Of a DNA stretch of 64,000 nucleotides, positions 11,046 to 23,451 are shown piece after piece. Location of the stretch: NCBI RefSeq assembly GCF_027942865.1, contig NC_134519.1, positions 22,788,248 to 22,852,247 of the forward strand, in the 5' to 3' direction. Within the stretch, counting starts at the first letter, position 1. Each line of letters opens with the position of its first letter. This DNA comes from Odontesthes bonariensis. Its lineage: Eukaryota > Chordata > Actinopteri > Atheriniformes > Atherinopsidae. The position numbers and the translations under genes are program-made. The notes beneath the pieces are model-generated. The model saw only the letters and a list, made by a program, of their open reading frames with translations. It was not told the origin of the DNA and made no database searches.

Positions 11046-14000
11046 ATGGACAGAAAAAGGTGGGACTTTCAAGCGTGCGGTCGCACGAGTTGTTGAGGCG
11101 ACGAGGAAATGCACGCATGCATGCATTCATTTTGTAGTTAAACTTACCAGCAACATCATTGAAATATGAATTCTGTTTAACTATAACGCGGTTGTTGTGG
11201 TAGTTATACCGATTGTGGGTCACTTCGGGTTCGTTCCTTGGAGAAACAAGTGGCTTTGGAGAACATTGATTTGTGTCCCTGTTGTTGGGGAAATTGATGT
11301 TCAAACGCTGCTAGCTTGATTAGCTAGCTAACTTTCATTGTTTACACACGCTTGACTTGCAGCGCGCGGCCCGGTGTCACAGCGAAACCTGTGACCCATC
11401 AGAAACTGTGACGTGGGGAGCTGCAGAAGTTACCGTGGAGTTTGCATCCAGTTGCGTATTTGTTGTTTTACAATATTTTTTTTATTTTGTGTGTGTGAGT
11501 GTGAGACTGTACCAAATTACCACAAGTGGAGTTTGTGGTGCCCGACATTCCGCGACATTAAAAAGTTAAATTGAGACTTCTTTACAGACCGGCTCACTCA
11601 CCAAAGTTTCTATCATCTATATTTCTTTGCAGTCAACATTTGCAAACCTTTGTTCTATCTAATTATCCGAGCATTATTAGGCCAGAGCAACGCTGCTAAA
11701 CACGTTTGGTAAAGTTTCACAAAGTGAATTAAAACGTACTCTCAGATTCTGACTGGTCTAAAAGTAGGGTGTCACGCCGTGTGTCCACATAGACTCTCAA
11801 AGGGGTTCACTCTCTCTCGTCTTTTTTTTTTTTTTTTTTTTTTGTTCCAGCTGCACATTTGTTGCAGTTAAAAAGGCCAGCCACACATTCAGAAGACCCA
11901 CGCAGGTGTTTTATTTACTGTAAATCAACCTTTAAAGATGGCACGTGTGGGTGCAGGTGCGCCTGGGTGACATGTTATTCCACTTGTTGAGGCAGGATGA
12001 TCTACACCTCTGGGTCCTCGTGGTTGTATAGGGACAGTCTTGATTTGCAAATGCAACAACAAAAAGTTAGATATCTTTGTGAAATATCTTTGTCTTGTTT
12101 CAACTGTCGCTAAGTGACTTCAGAGAACTCCACTGTCGCAAATCCCAGTGTTGTCCTCTAAAGTTGATCATTTTATGGGTTTGAACGCCTCGGTTGTTGG
12201 AGGTAACACTGTCGCGTTGCGTCAGGTTAGCCGATTCAACCACCGCACAGTTGTGATGGATCTACCTCTTGTTCCTTTCAGTCTACCTGTCAAGCGTATT
12301 CTCAACAAGCCCCAGCTATTCCGCAGCGACCCTCGCACGGACATAAACGCCGGCCACTCCCGGACCGGACGCTCACTCCAGACCAAAGCGCAGCGCAGCA
12401 GGCACAAGCCGTTCTACGACACCAACCATCAGATCAGGGTGAGATGGAGGTTGGCTTTGAGAAGCCTGGTCGTTGCTACTCTGCATTCTGCTCTTTAGCC
12501 ATTTGTACTCTCAGTGCAATTCCTGCATAAACTTAAAATAGAAAATATGCTAACCTCTCTTGCGTGTTTCATAAATCACGCACTGGATTTTTCAATTTCA
12601 TATTCTGCATTTTACTTAAGTCTTCTCAGTGAACGAGCTCAGGCTCTGTTATATTTAAGGGCGAGAAAAGTCGCCCGCTCCAGGACACAAAGCAAACCGT
12701 TCGGACAGCAAATTGGACCGACACGGCATAGTTTAGCTCTCATCAGACTGTGCAGCCTTCCTCCACATTGTCAGAGTCCCCCACGTGCCTTCTGGCAAGA
12801 AGTCATTGAGATGTCATGAGACTCCAACAGTGGCCTCTAAGTGTTCGCTGCTCTGCCATTAAGCTGCGACTAATGAATTACCCTGGAAACATTCGTCTGA
12901 ATCAAATGCTTGTTTGCTCATTCACTGTGACTTGCATAACAGGAAACATTTAGCAGTTTATCCTGGTGAGTGCTTTAAGGTACACGCTTAGTTGCGTGCA
13001 CTGCATTTCTTCTTCTTTTAGTTTGAATCAGGAGATTAGAAAATTCTGGAGTAATTTTAAATGTCAAAATGCCCAATTTTAGCGCTTGTACTGAGTAGTT
13101 AGTGAAGCGCTATTACAGGGTGCATTCTCTCCATTGTTTTTGGTAAACCTCTCCTGCCCATATGGTGTCGTGATGACTGTGTTACAAGTGTGCCTTGTAA
13201 AACCGATGCCACAGTCCTTCATCTCTGCTGTGTAGCTCCAGATTATTTCCTTAGAGCCACACTTGCATCATAACACTCCCACTCGCACAGTCTTCCAGCT
13301 GCACCCTCACGCTCACTGGAATCAAGTAATGGATGCAATGTCTGATCACATGGCCGGTTAGTCAGTTAGAGAGTTAGTCATTCATTCTGTTGTCTCTGAC
13401 AGACCAAGCCGGATTTAAACACAACACTACCAGTTCGACAGACCGCTTCCATCTTCAAACAGCCAGTGACCAAGGTAACAAATCACCCCAACAACAAGGT
13501 GAAGACGGACCCTCAGAAGGCGGTAGACCAGCCAAAACAGGTAAGTCAGAGAGCAGGGGAAAAAAATCTCTCTTTATCCTTCCAATAACTTTTATCTATC
13601 AGTTTGGGAAAACTGTGACCTAAAACTTAACGAGGACCTTTCTCCTCTGTGCTTTCCTTCCACTATCAGCTGTTCTGGGAGAGGAAGCTGAGCGGGATAA
13701 ATGCATTCGATATAGCTGAGGAGCTGGTGAAAACTATGGATCTTCCCAAAGGCTTACAGGGTTACGGATAACCATAAAAAACACGTCCACCATGTAGAGT
13801 GCGGAGTGAGAATATACTGTGAGGTTGACCGCCCTTTTTTTTTTTTATCCCTCTCCTTTAGGCGTCGGGCCTATTTGTTCGGACAAAACGTTGCTCTCTG
13901 CCATCGCCAGCGCCCTTCACACCAGCCCCGCCCCCATCACCGGGCAGCTCACTGCCGCGGTGGAGAAAAATCCTGGAGTTTGGCTCAACACGACACAGCC

Positions 14001-15060
14001 TCTCTGCAAAGCCTTCGTAGTGACCGATGAAGACATCAGGTAGGATGGATGGACACCATTAAAACAGAAAGGACTGATAACTGTGTGGTACATGCATCAG
14101 CGTAATCCAATGTTCCTGACTTACATCGTTTTCGAGCTGGATGTCGGACGGCCGCGTACACCTGCATGCTTACTGCAACCACAGACTGAACTCTAAATGT
14201 AACTCTGAGGCCGTTGAGACAGCAAACATCTCAGTATATACATTTTTTTGTACAATATGTATATCTTTCTCATAGTGCCCTGAAGTAAGAAATGTGCATT
14301 TTGTGTGAGCTGCATTTTCCGATCCCCTCCTTAATTACACTGTGAATACAGCAGTTATTTTCGGCCCATCCTGTCTTCCTCCAGTTCTCCTGTGCTGAAA
14401 TCATCAGAGAACCTGCTCCGCTCCGCTCGCTCTCACAATGTGTGACCGTCCGAAAATAGACTTCGAGTAGTTGGGATTTAGCTCAAGTTGGGATTTAGTA
14501 TATGTGCCAAACTGTTAAGGCCAATTGCATGTACTGTTCCACCCACGGCCTCCATTGTTGCTGTGATATCTTTGTGTCAGCATGTGTTCTTAGGCAGACT
14601 TTCAGAGCAAAGCCCTTCAAGTCTGTGTGGTTGTGGTGAAATTGAAATTTTACACTTGTGGTCATTTATAACTTAAGGGAATCGCAAATTTTTTTGTACG
14701 CTACTGGAACGAGTTGCCATGGTGAAAATCCCCCTCATTTTTAATTTGACTGCATGTTTATGTGGCCTAAGAAGGTGTGTTTGTTTACGTATTTTTGATA
14801 CTACAAATGTCTCTGGGGATGTTCAAAGACAGTAGTTCTTTCCTTTTGAGCCTCGGTGAGCTTGCACCATTTATCGTAGGGCTTGTGTTTGTGTGTGTGT
14901 GCGCCGCAGGAAGCAGGAGGACCTGGTGCAGAATGTGAGGAGAAGGCTTGAGGAGGCCCTGATGGCTGATTCCATGGCTCATGTAGAGGACGCCGTTGCA
15001 GATGCAGAAGTCGACAAGGAAGAGGAGACGGTTGAGAAGGTGGACAAGGAAGAATTATAG
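11046..15060 (+). CDS. mbd3: Methyl-CpG-binding domain protein 3, MBD eroded
   Basis: NuRD chromatin-remodelling subunit. Exons 12282-12438, 13403-13540, 13670-13760, 13862-14039 and 14910-15060 are in consistent phase. They encode the MBD2/3 core: KPDLNTTLPVRQTASIFKQP, LFWERKLSGINAFDIAEELV, LLSAIASALHTSPAPITGQL, then KQEDLVQNVRRRLEEALMAD, the coiled coil that pairs with GATAD2. The C-terminus is acidic. The first exon is uncertain: ATG at 11046 opens MDRKRWDFQA, like MBD3 MERKRWECPA, but meets TGA at 11094. Splicing from AAAAG/GTGGGA (exon 11046-11059) restores frame and gives 242 residues. Exon 12282-12438 keeps only traces of the MBD end (NKPQL, RTGR). MBD2 is an alternative, but synteny and the RKRW start favour mbd3. 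Confidence 0.85.
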
Positions 15061-16010
15061 CCCAGGTACACAGAAACTCGGCATTCCTTTAACTCATCCA
15101 CTGTGATCATCTTGTGATGAACTATGAAGTGTGGCACATTTGTAAACGAGTGACCCCTTTCTCTGTCACCTCTCCCACAGGTCAGCTGGACATGAAGTTT
15201 GCTGGTAGTCCTTCAGATATTCAAATAAACGGCTCCATGCTGATTTGTACACACTTAAACTAAAACAGACTTTAAATGCAGACGTTGCGCTGCAGATTTT
15301 GCTAACCTAAACAAAGACTTTTGTCTTTCATGTTCTATTTTTTTACACGTGGCAGTGTAACCCTGAAAGGGTGCTTTGATATAGTTTTCATTTTTACCTC
15401 TTAACTAATGTACGGCAGCTGTGGATGGTGCTCAATATGGTGCAGTGTTACATTTAGCCAACAGCTGTTTCAAGCTCGACGCTGAAGACGCAAAACTTTA
15501 CGCACGCGAGTGTCCGAGTGGCGTTGCGTTTAAGTTGGTTCTGAAATGTGTGTATATTTTTAACTGTTCTCCAAGAACGTTCTGCTTTATATTTTACAGA
15601 CACTGTAGGTGGTGTGTTACACGGTGTGTTTGAAAGCTAAGAAAGCTGCAGTATTTTTGTACACACACAGCACTCCTGTGGCTGTGAATAACCAAACATG
15701 TTAAAGTTTCACAGTTAATTTGTTGTAATGTTTGGGTTTATTTTTTATTTTTTGGTTTATTTTTATTTTTTTTTTCCTCCTCACAATAACCTGAGTTTAC
15801 ATAGTTTGAGTCGTGAAGTTTTGTGTTGTCACAAGAATTTACTGTGTCGTGTTTTCCAGCTGCATTAGCGTTTGGACAGTTACAGCTAAGACCTGTATCC
15901 TCGGATAAGACGGCAAATGCAGCGTTGACGTACTGTACATCATCGCAAGATTTTGTCTGTGTGTGTGACTGTAACTGTCAAATAAATGCAGCTCCTTTAT
16001 GATATGTGGT
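15061..16010 (+). other. mbd3: mbd3 3' untranslated region
   Basis: Follows the TAG stop. A probable UTR intron uses a donor near 15066 (CCCAG/GTACAC) and an acceptor at 15180 (CTCCCACAG). AATAAA at 15981-15986 is the likely polyadenylation signal. No coding content is supported. Confidence 0.5.
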
Positions 16011-17450
16011 GAAGAGTGTCTCTCCTTTTCTTCTCATAGTTGTTTATAATCCTGCTTCAGACTAATGTGAGACTTCGGCAGTCAGAAGGAGTCAAACCGA
16101 AGTAGTAATGACTTCTGGTCCCCATTTCACCTCCTTGTGACCAGCACAAAACGGTTCTGTTTGGGCTTTTCACAGAATTATGGAACCGTTTTTTGCCAAT
16201 AATTAGTAGGTTTGAAACCTGAAACCTCGTTTCCCAGCTGTGACCAAAGGCTCGTCTCACTTCTCTTATTTGCGCAACCCGTCCACCAACCTGTGACCCA
16301 AAAAATTGGTCTCGGCAGAAGAAAAAACTTGGAAGATGTCTCATTTCCTAAAATACGCATGGAGGAGCAAAGAGGCGGCAGTAGGAGCTATAAGCCCGGG
16401 CAAAAATCTGTCTCCTTTGGTGGAGGACTTTTCAGCATCTAAGATGTATAAAGGGGTTGGGGGAAGTATTGCCTCTGCAATAAATGCGTGCATATGGTGT
16501 CACAAACTTTTTAATATTGATCTGTCTGATTAAAATATAGCTGAAGGCTGTTAGATAAGAACAGACAGGTGATGTAGCTGTTAGAAAAAGTGCTATTACA
16601 TTTACACCTTTTAGAATTCACAAATATGACTAAGTGTGTAATATTTTGCTAAAAAAAAGAACCTATGATGTGAAGTAGTCTGCTCTTTTGTGGCCCTTCA
16701 GTTGCTTGCATTTCATTGTTCTCATGAGTAGGGCGAATAAGAGAGATAAAGTCTGTACTACGCCCTCTGCTGATGGTGCATCATCGATTGCGATGGTTCG
16801 GCTCCAAACTGGTGTAAACACGGGCTGATGAACTTGATAACACCAAGGCTCTGAAAGTCCTCACTGGAACTGATTCATGAACCAAATCTGATTTGGTGGT
16901 GGGGGGTATTTATGTCTGACCCCCCCTCATCTGGGGTCTTGTAAGGACACTGTTGGGGGGGGGGGGGACTTGGGGGGGGGGGGGGGGGGGGGGGACGGAA
17001 CGGAACGGAACGGATTTGGTGAATAAATTAATAATTTCATGAGGTGCATATGAGCTTGTGAGGATTGTTTTCAGAGGCACTTTTTAAACGTGCATATCCT
17101 TTATTCCAGTGCATGTTAAATGGTGTAAAGGGCTGCTGTGACTCTTGGTTGTCATCATCCTATAACCTAGAAAGCAAATGCAGTGACACGGAGTGTTTGG
17201 GCATCACTCTGAGGTGTTGTTGGACCACCCCAAACACCTCATTGGGTAGCCATGATGAACACACCCAACTATGACCACAGTTTTTTCCTTTTCTTTACAT
17301 ACATCTGTTGGTTCAAGGGGATGCTAAGAACATCAGTTTCGTGGAAAAAAATTATATAGTACCGAGAAGACTGGCAGACACAACGGACGTGAGTTGTAAT
17401 TGAGCGTTGATGCTGTCCGCTTGCTCCAGGTGGCCTTTGAACCCATTGTT
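16011..17450. other. Intergenic: mbd3 to mex3d
   Basis: No gene is supported. It contains the long G tracts at 16954-16967 and 16972-16994, a short GGAAC tandem repeat just after them, and otherwise unremarkable AT-rich DNA. The mex3d promoter begins near the right end. Confidence 0.5.
16954..16994 (+). repeat. Poly-G tracts
   Basis: Runs of 14 G (16954-16967) and 23 G (16972-16994) separated by ACTT, preceded by a C-run at about 16920 and followed by four GGAAC-type units. The sequence could form G-quadruplexes. Exact lengths may suffer from sequencing error. Confidence 0.85.
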
Positions 17451-17460
17451 GTGTCGCGGG

Positions 17461-17468
17461 TGACGTCA
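17461..17468 (+). promoter_or_regulatory. mex3d: CRE in mex3d promoter
   Basis: Full palindromic TGACGTCA in a GC-rich region ahead of the presumed mex3d 5'UTR exon. CREB/ATF occupancy is inferred from the motif. Confidence 0.5.
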
Positions 17469-17469
17469 G

Positions 17470-17882
17470 TGCCGTGTGCGGGAGACGGAGCGGCGTGCGC
17501 CTGGCTAGACAAAGACGGCGGACCGACCGGGGTCAGGCAGCAGCAGAGAGCCGAGAATCACTGTTTTTATAACTAAAAGGGAACTCCCAGCCTCGGATTT
17601 CAGCTACGGTCTCATTGACGATACGGAGAATGAAGACTCAGCAAATGTCCTAGGAGTATGCTTTGACTCTAAACGAGGAGAAAAAAACAACAGTGCCCTA
17701 TTTTCGATTTTTAACGTTTTTTCTCCAACGCCCCCATTTAGCTTGCTAGGTGGCTAGCGCGCTAGCTCTTAGCGCTGCACCGCACAGCACTGGTCTCCTC
17801 CTCCTCCTCCTCCTCGCTGCTTCACGTCTTTCCCTCAAGAGCTGGACGACAGGCAAAGAGAGGACCTTAAAGGCGAGATAAA
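17470..17882 (+). other. mex3d: Probable mex3d 5'UTR exon
   Basis: GC-rich sequence ending at a strong donor (AAA/GTAAGT at 17883). The next acceptor, TTTTGTTTCAG ending at 18403, leads into the exon with the ATG at 18469. It includes a CTC/CCT triplet run near 17797-17815. The left edge is a guess. Confidence 0.5.
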
Positions 17883-18468
17883 GTAAGTTTGCGAGGTTTC
17901 CGGGTTTGTTTAATTTTAAAAAACAACACGGGTGTTTTTGAAAATGAGCACAAGTTCGACTGTCAGAGTAGAGCTTACCAGCTAGCCGCGGTGCTCCCAA
18001 ACAAAGGGGTCGACAACGTGACTGAGTGCCGACTATGTGGAGCTAGCCTGCTAGCTTTCTTGTTGAAGCCAACAACAGCATTCACCCCCTCTTTTATTTA
18101 CGTCTTAATTTCGATTTACACGTATGCAGTTGACTGAAGTTGGCGCGACAAATCTTCGTTTTTATCAGCGTGGGGAAATACTTTATTCAGCTGTGTTGGG
18201 ACAGACAAAACAATCAGCCTCCTGGATGGGTCCAGTTGTCAGACAAGAAGCAACAACAGACAAAGCAAGGCGCTCAAATCAACATCATGATGCATGCTGC
18301 TGTTGATGAGTGGTCCCTGTTGCTGATCTCTACTTAATTTTTGTACGTTTAATTGATTAAAAGCCAACAGTTTGTTTTTGTTGTTTTCCTTATTTTGTTT
18401 CAGCTGAGGGTGAGCTCACTCCCAACAAACAGGCATCCGTGATCTGATGTGAGATCCACGGAGAAACT

Positions 18469-18981
18469 ATGCCTAGCCCTTTATTCCACCCCGAGATTAT
18501 GGACCACGACGTGGTGATCAGCAGCCAGCACAACGGCGTCGGTCTGCCCCGGGAGACGGATCAGGAGTCCCGGGACGAGGACCACCAAGAGGTGCTCCGT
18601 TTTGCCCTGGACCAGCTGTCACTCATGGCCATGGAGAAGGTGGATTGTGGGGGCGGAGGTAGTGGAGGCAGCGTGCTTGTCGACACTCTGGATGGGAACC
18701 AGGGTCCGGGCTCTGATGGCTGTAATGGTGTAGGTGGAGGGGGCTACATGGATCTACAAATGATGGAGCACCCCAGTGGGTCCCGGGACTCACCGACGTC
18801 CTGCTCTCCATCCCCGGAGTACTACGGTTCTAGCGGGTACCACATGGCCGGCTCACACGCCATGCTCCACGGGGAACAAAGCTCCGTCCTCTCCAACAGG
18901 AAAAGAAGCGTCAACATGACTGAATGTGTACCTGTCCCCAGCTCTGAACATGTGGCTGAAATAGTAGGGAGACAAGGTAAG

Positions 18982-19029
<48 letters not shown>

Positions 19030-22000
19030 TGCTGATCTGAGTGATTATTATCGGTGTTTATGTTTGTGCAGAGCTTGTTTGGGTAGCATGCAGCTTGGTC
19101 GTTCTTTGTTTGGGTGGCTGCCTGCCTGGTGAGGGGAGGGTTTCTGAACTTTAACTGTCTGGGCTTAGTGCTCTGGTTGGACTGCACTCACGGTTTGGGT
19201 CTTTCATGGCAGCATAATGCGGATACTCGGTTAAAAAAATAAAAAAAAAACCCGGCTCACCTCCTGTTTTTACGTGCCCATTTTTTTTTATCAGTATTTA
19301 GACAATGCCCTGACATAAAGTGGGAGAGTGGGGGTGGATGATGAGTAGGATTGAGGGGGAGGGGTGGAAGAGGGTCAGACAAAGCGGCAGATTGTCGGGA
19401 GTCTGGACATGTCTAGAAGCCTGCACCAAACAAAGGAGATATAGCGAAATATGCTCAGTTGACACGTCGCCGATCCGAAGTGGTTGATATGAAGGCAGAA
19501 CTCGCTACTCCGACACATGTACGTGTCCGTGGTGCTCTATTGTCGGTTTTTTTGGAATAAATTTTAGGCAGAAACGGGGCAGCAGGCGCACAAACACGGG
19601 ACTGGGCGGTGTTACGCCCTGCACCCATCGCTGTCTGCCGATGCTGCCGCTCACGTACGAGCCGCCACGTTTTAAACATGTACGGTTTCCTCCTGGTTTT
19701 TCTCGCCTTTTTCGAGACACCCTTGAGGTGCTCTGCTGTTTGGGGGACAGTTTTGGCGTCGTAGCCGCGGCGGCATTACGGCATTGTTCCCTTTGTTTGA
19801 AAAAGCCATGCTTTCTGCTTCCCACAATGACATCACGCTCTGTGGGTCCTATTGGTCGCCGACAATGAAGCGTTCTCACTTAAAGACACAGTACGGCGCG
19901 GATGCTGGAGGGGCGACATAACATGACACAGGCTGCGTGTTTAAACTCTCGAATTGCCGGTGTACCTTCTTCCGTGTGGTCCCACAGATGTGTTGAGTTG
20001 ATGTAGTCACAGCTCCCGTTAAAAGAAGACACCGCATTGGCAAACAAAAGGCAGCGCTGATGTGGCCTGTTATCCACCACAGATAATGCCTCCTGTACTG
20101 TACCATATACAGTATTGGTAGACTTATTGTAGTTAAAGTTAGAGTTAATGTTGTCATAACAATTTCTGATTATTTGTCCACTTGTTTTAATGTTACTGAG
20201 GGCAGCTGAATACATGGAATTTTATTTTGCCTGTAAGTGTACAAACGGTTGTCTCTCCGTGTCTAACTTTGGTCCTGATTTTCTGTTACTATTAGAATGA
20301 GGTTGTTGATGTAGGGCCACCTTCGCTGCCAACTCTTTGCAGCAGATTTCACAGATCACCTCCTTCATGTTGCTGAGATCTCCACTTTCATCTGGCTCAT
20401 AAGAAGAACATGCTCACAGCCACGCCGTGGTGTTGAGCTTTCGGACTAAATCCATAACGTGAATCTCAATAGATGCTAATCGAACAGCAGCAGTTTAAGT
20501 AGAAGTTAAGTGCCTCAAAATAAACAGCCAGTGCCATTAAACCACAGCAGAAGAAATGGGCACAAAGGCTCGACGTTTTGTTTTAGTTCCGTCAGCCCAT
20601 TTTTGTACGAGTGTTAAGGCCGTGACTGAAAATAAAAGGACTGGTGCAATTATGTAATAATTGTCACGCATGTTTGATAACTATGAAGCGCCACTAACTA
20701 TATATAAACACAGAGCTTAGCACAAAAAAAAAAAGAATACGCATGTACTTTATGGCTGAGTTTTAACAGACTGTGCTTTTAAACCTTTCAGGCTGCAAGA
20801 TTAAGGCCCTGCGTGCTAAAACAAACACCTACATAAAGACTCCAGTCAGAGGAGAGGATCCTGTTTTCATCGTAACGGGACGCAGGGAGGATGTGGAGAT
20901 GGCCAAACGCGAAATTGTATCTGCAGCGGAGCATTTCTCCATGATCCGTGCATCCCGCTGCAAAGCTGGAGGAGGAGGAGGAGGAGGAGGAGGCGGCTCT
21001 CTCCCCGGCCCACCTCACCTACCCGGGCAGACCACCATACAGGTACCAAAATCTCTGTGGCTAGGGTGACCAGATGTCCCGAAAAATTCGTGACAATCCC
21101 GAATTCTAAGCTTTTATCCCGAATCTGGCTGTACTTGTCCCGAAAATTAAACTTATGCCAAATAATTACTTTTTAACCCCAGGTAAAGTACACATCTCAA
21201 ACTAATGCTACTGCCGTCTGTGCCACCTAGAGGCTGCTTGCTTGCGCAGCCCCAAATGTTAAGTGGCTGCGTGCTGCCCCGGCTACAGTGTATCTATTTT
21301 GTTATCTTTAGGACATTCTAATTCCATTCCATTGCAACAGTAAGCGCGAACAATGACCGGCGCGAAAATTCACTTTCACTGACACATCAATAGCTAGCGA
21401 AATGGCAGGCGAAGAGCCACACCACCAAGCAAAAAAAACAAAAGCGACAATGCAGGTACAGGAAGGAATGGGAGGGCAAATATTCATGGCTTACAAATGC
21501 ATTGATGGATGAATTTAAGGTGTTCTGTAAAGTGTGCAGGAAGGAGTTTGGCGTTTCCCACGGAGGAGAATCTGATGTTAAACTGCATGCTAGTAGTAAA
21601 CTACACTGCACGAATGCCATAACAGTAGGAAGAAACACGCTGGTGTGTGTCTTCTTTAAAAAACAGGACGACGTACTGTATGATAAAGTTGCTGCTGCTG
21701 AGATCACATCCGTGTTTCACTCTGTCACCCACCAGCAGTCGTATCGCTCGTATGGCATAATATGATAGGCCTATTCCATGTTGAGATGTAACAATAATCA
21801 ATGTTTGAATAGCGATATAGCCTACAATTTAATAGGCTATAATGCGTTTTGATGTTTTGTACGTTCAGTTCGTTATGTTAAAAGTTAAAGTTAATTTTAA
21901 CTTTCATGTTAATTTTATGAACCCCGGACTGTGTACGTTATACCAATACACTGGAACTTGCCATGATATTACCGAAGTGTGCGTCTTTTATTGCAATTAT

Positions 22001-23451
22001 ACCCAATCTATACTAGAACACCGACGACAAAGCATTTTATTACTGTACATGTAAGTCAGCCCGCGCATGCACGCGCGCCCCGTCCCGAATTTCAGCCAAC
22101 CTCATCTGGTCACCCTATCTGTGGCTAGGAAATGTTGTGTTTTTAGTTGTACTCTACAAAATAACAAAGAAAATGCTGAACATGTGTTCACGTAAAGGTC
22201 TTGAGAAAAGTACGGCCTTGGCTGAAGTTTCTTTCCTTCTTGTTGATCCAGGTCAGAGTTCCCTACAGAGTCGTTGGTTTAGTTGTCGGACCAAAGGGAG
22301 CGACAATTAAGCGCATCCAGCAGCAGACCCACACCTACATTGTGACGCCCAGCCGAGAGAAAGACCCGGTGTTTGAGGTGACCGGGATGCCGGAAAACGT
22401 GGACCGAGCGAGGGAAGAGATTGAGACTCACATCACTCTGCGAACTGGCACCTTTGTAGACCTGCAGGGAGACAATGACTTCCACACAAACGGCACTGAT
22501 GTCAGTCTTGAAGGTCTCGGCTCATTGAGTGCAGGACTGGGAGCATCTCTGTGGTCCAGGGCTACAGGCCACCATTCAGCCCCGCCTCCTCCTCCGCCCT
22601 CCCCACCACCTTCTCTTCCCATGTCCGTGCACCACTCCTCCAGCCGGAAGGTGTCCTCCTCGGTCGCCTATCACACGCACAATGGCGGGATGAGCTCAGA
22701 CAGCTTCAACACTACCCGAAAGGCCAATGAGGGAGGTAGCCCCACCAGCCCATTCAGCACAGGCTCCAGCAGCGCTGGAGGTGGATTCACATTTGGGGGG
22801 GACTCTACTCCAGGATTGCCTCCCTCAGAGGAACTGGGCTTTGAGTTCAGTGCTTCCAACATCTGGGCACCTTTTGTCAATGGCGGAGCAGGAAATAAGA
22901 CCGCTAGTTCCTCCCAGCAGCAGCCTCTACGGCGCAACAGCAGCGGCCTCAGCGGTGGCGCCGTCACTCCACGATTGTCTCCGACTCTGCCTCAGGACAC
23001 GGGTGTAGGCCCGCTGGATCACCCGTTGGCCCGGCGTGCCCAGAGCGACCCTCTCAGCACTCTCTCTTGGCTACAGTCGGGCTCCTTCTCCGGCGCGTCG
23101 AGCTCCAGCTCCGGCGGCTCGTCAACAGGCTACTCCTCCTGCTCGGCCTCCTCCCTGCCCGGTGGCTCACCCACCGACTCCGAGGGAGGCAGCAGCGGCG
23201 TGGCCCTCAGCTCTGGGATGCTGAGCCGTCTGAAAGGCTCTGGCCCTGGGGTGGCGAGTCTGGTTGGCGTTAGCCCTGGGGTCAACAGGGACTGCTTTGT
23301 GTGTTTCGAGAGCGAGGTGACAGCAGCCCTGGTGCCTTGCGGCCACAACCTGTTCTGCATGGAGTGCGCTGGGCAAATCTGCCAGTCAGCTGAACCAGAA
23401 TGCCCCGTCTGTCACACTCCTACCACACAGTGCATCCGCATCTTCTCCTAA
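18469..23451 (+). CDS. mex3d: RNA-binding E3 ubiquitin ligase MEX3D
   Basis: MEX-3 family cytoplasmic RNA-binding protein. Three coding exons (18469-18976, 20792-21042, 22252-23451) give 652 residues. The N-terminus has a nuclear-export-like stretch [14 protein letters not shown]1 (about residues 150-220) begins [20 protein letters not shown], and its GxxG loop is split by intron 1. KH2 (about 252-325) has [21 protein letters not shown] Ser/Pro-rich linker follows, then a C-terminal RING ([16 protein letters not shown]) ending IRIFS. A run of ten Gly joins the KH domains. The linker motif TPRLSPTLP and the neighbours mbd3, uqcr11 and tcf3 favour MEX3D over MEX3A/B/C. The start is the first Met after the 5'UTR intron and opens MPS as in relatives. 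A second Met lies 10 codons downstream. Confidence 0.95.
18985..19028 (+). repeat. (TG)22 microsatellite
   Basis: Perfect TG dinucleotide run starting 9 bases after the mex3d exon 1 donor site. It is likely length-polymorphic. Confidence 0.97.
21062..22117 (+). mobile_element. hAT-type DNA transposon remnant
   Basis: A 1,056-bp element with perfect terminal inverted repeats TAGGGTGACCAGATG and CATCTGGTCACCCTA. It is flanked by perfect 8-bp direct repeats TCTGTGGC at 21054-21061 and 22118-22125. Eight-base duplications with a TAGGG terminus mark the hAT superfamily. Inside, 21502-21765 encodes [20 protein letters not shown] followed by DVKLH and SKLHC, a BED-type zinc finger as in hAT transposases. 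The transposase catalytic core and dimerisation region are absent, so it cannot move itself. It sits in mex3d intron 2, with its duplication starting 12 bases after exon 2. Confidence 0.9.
21502..21765 (+). pseudogene. Truncated hAT transposase (BED finger fragment)
   Basis: Open frame of 87 codons within the hAT element. It has a CxxC pair (CKVC), the [10 protein letters not shown] block and a downstream H/C (KLHC) typical of BED fingers, then a stretch ending HQQSYRSYG that resembles the region just after the finger in fish hAT proteins. The rest of the transposase is missing. The upstream frame from an ATG near 21402 is interrupted, so this is a fragment, not a gene. Confidence 0.75.

Noticed and set aside
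19505-20215. Overlapping minus-strand ORFs in mex3d intron 1
   Set aside because: No family signature, no splice structure, and composition of ordinary intron.
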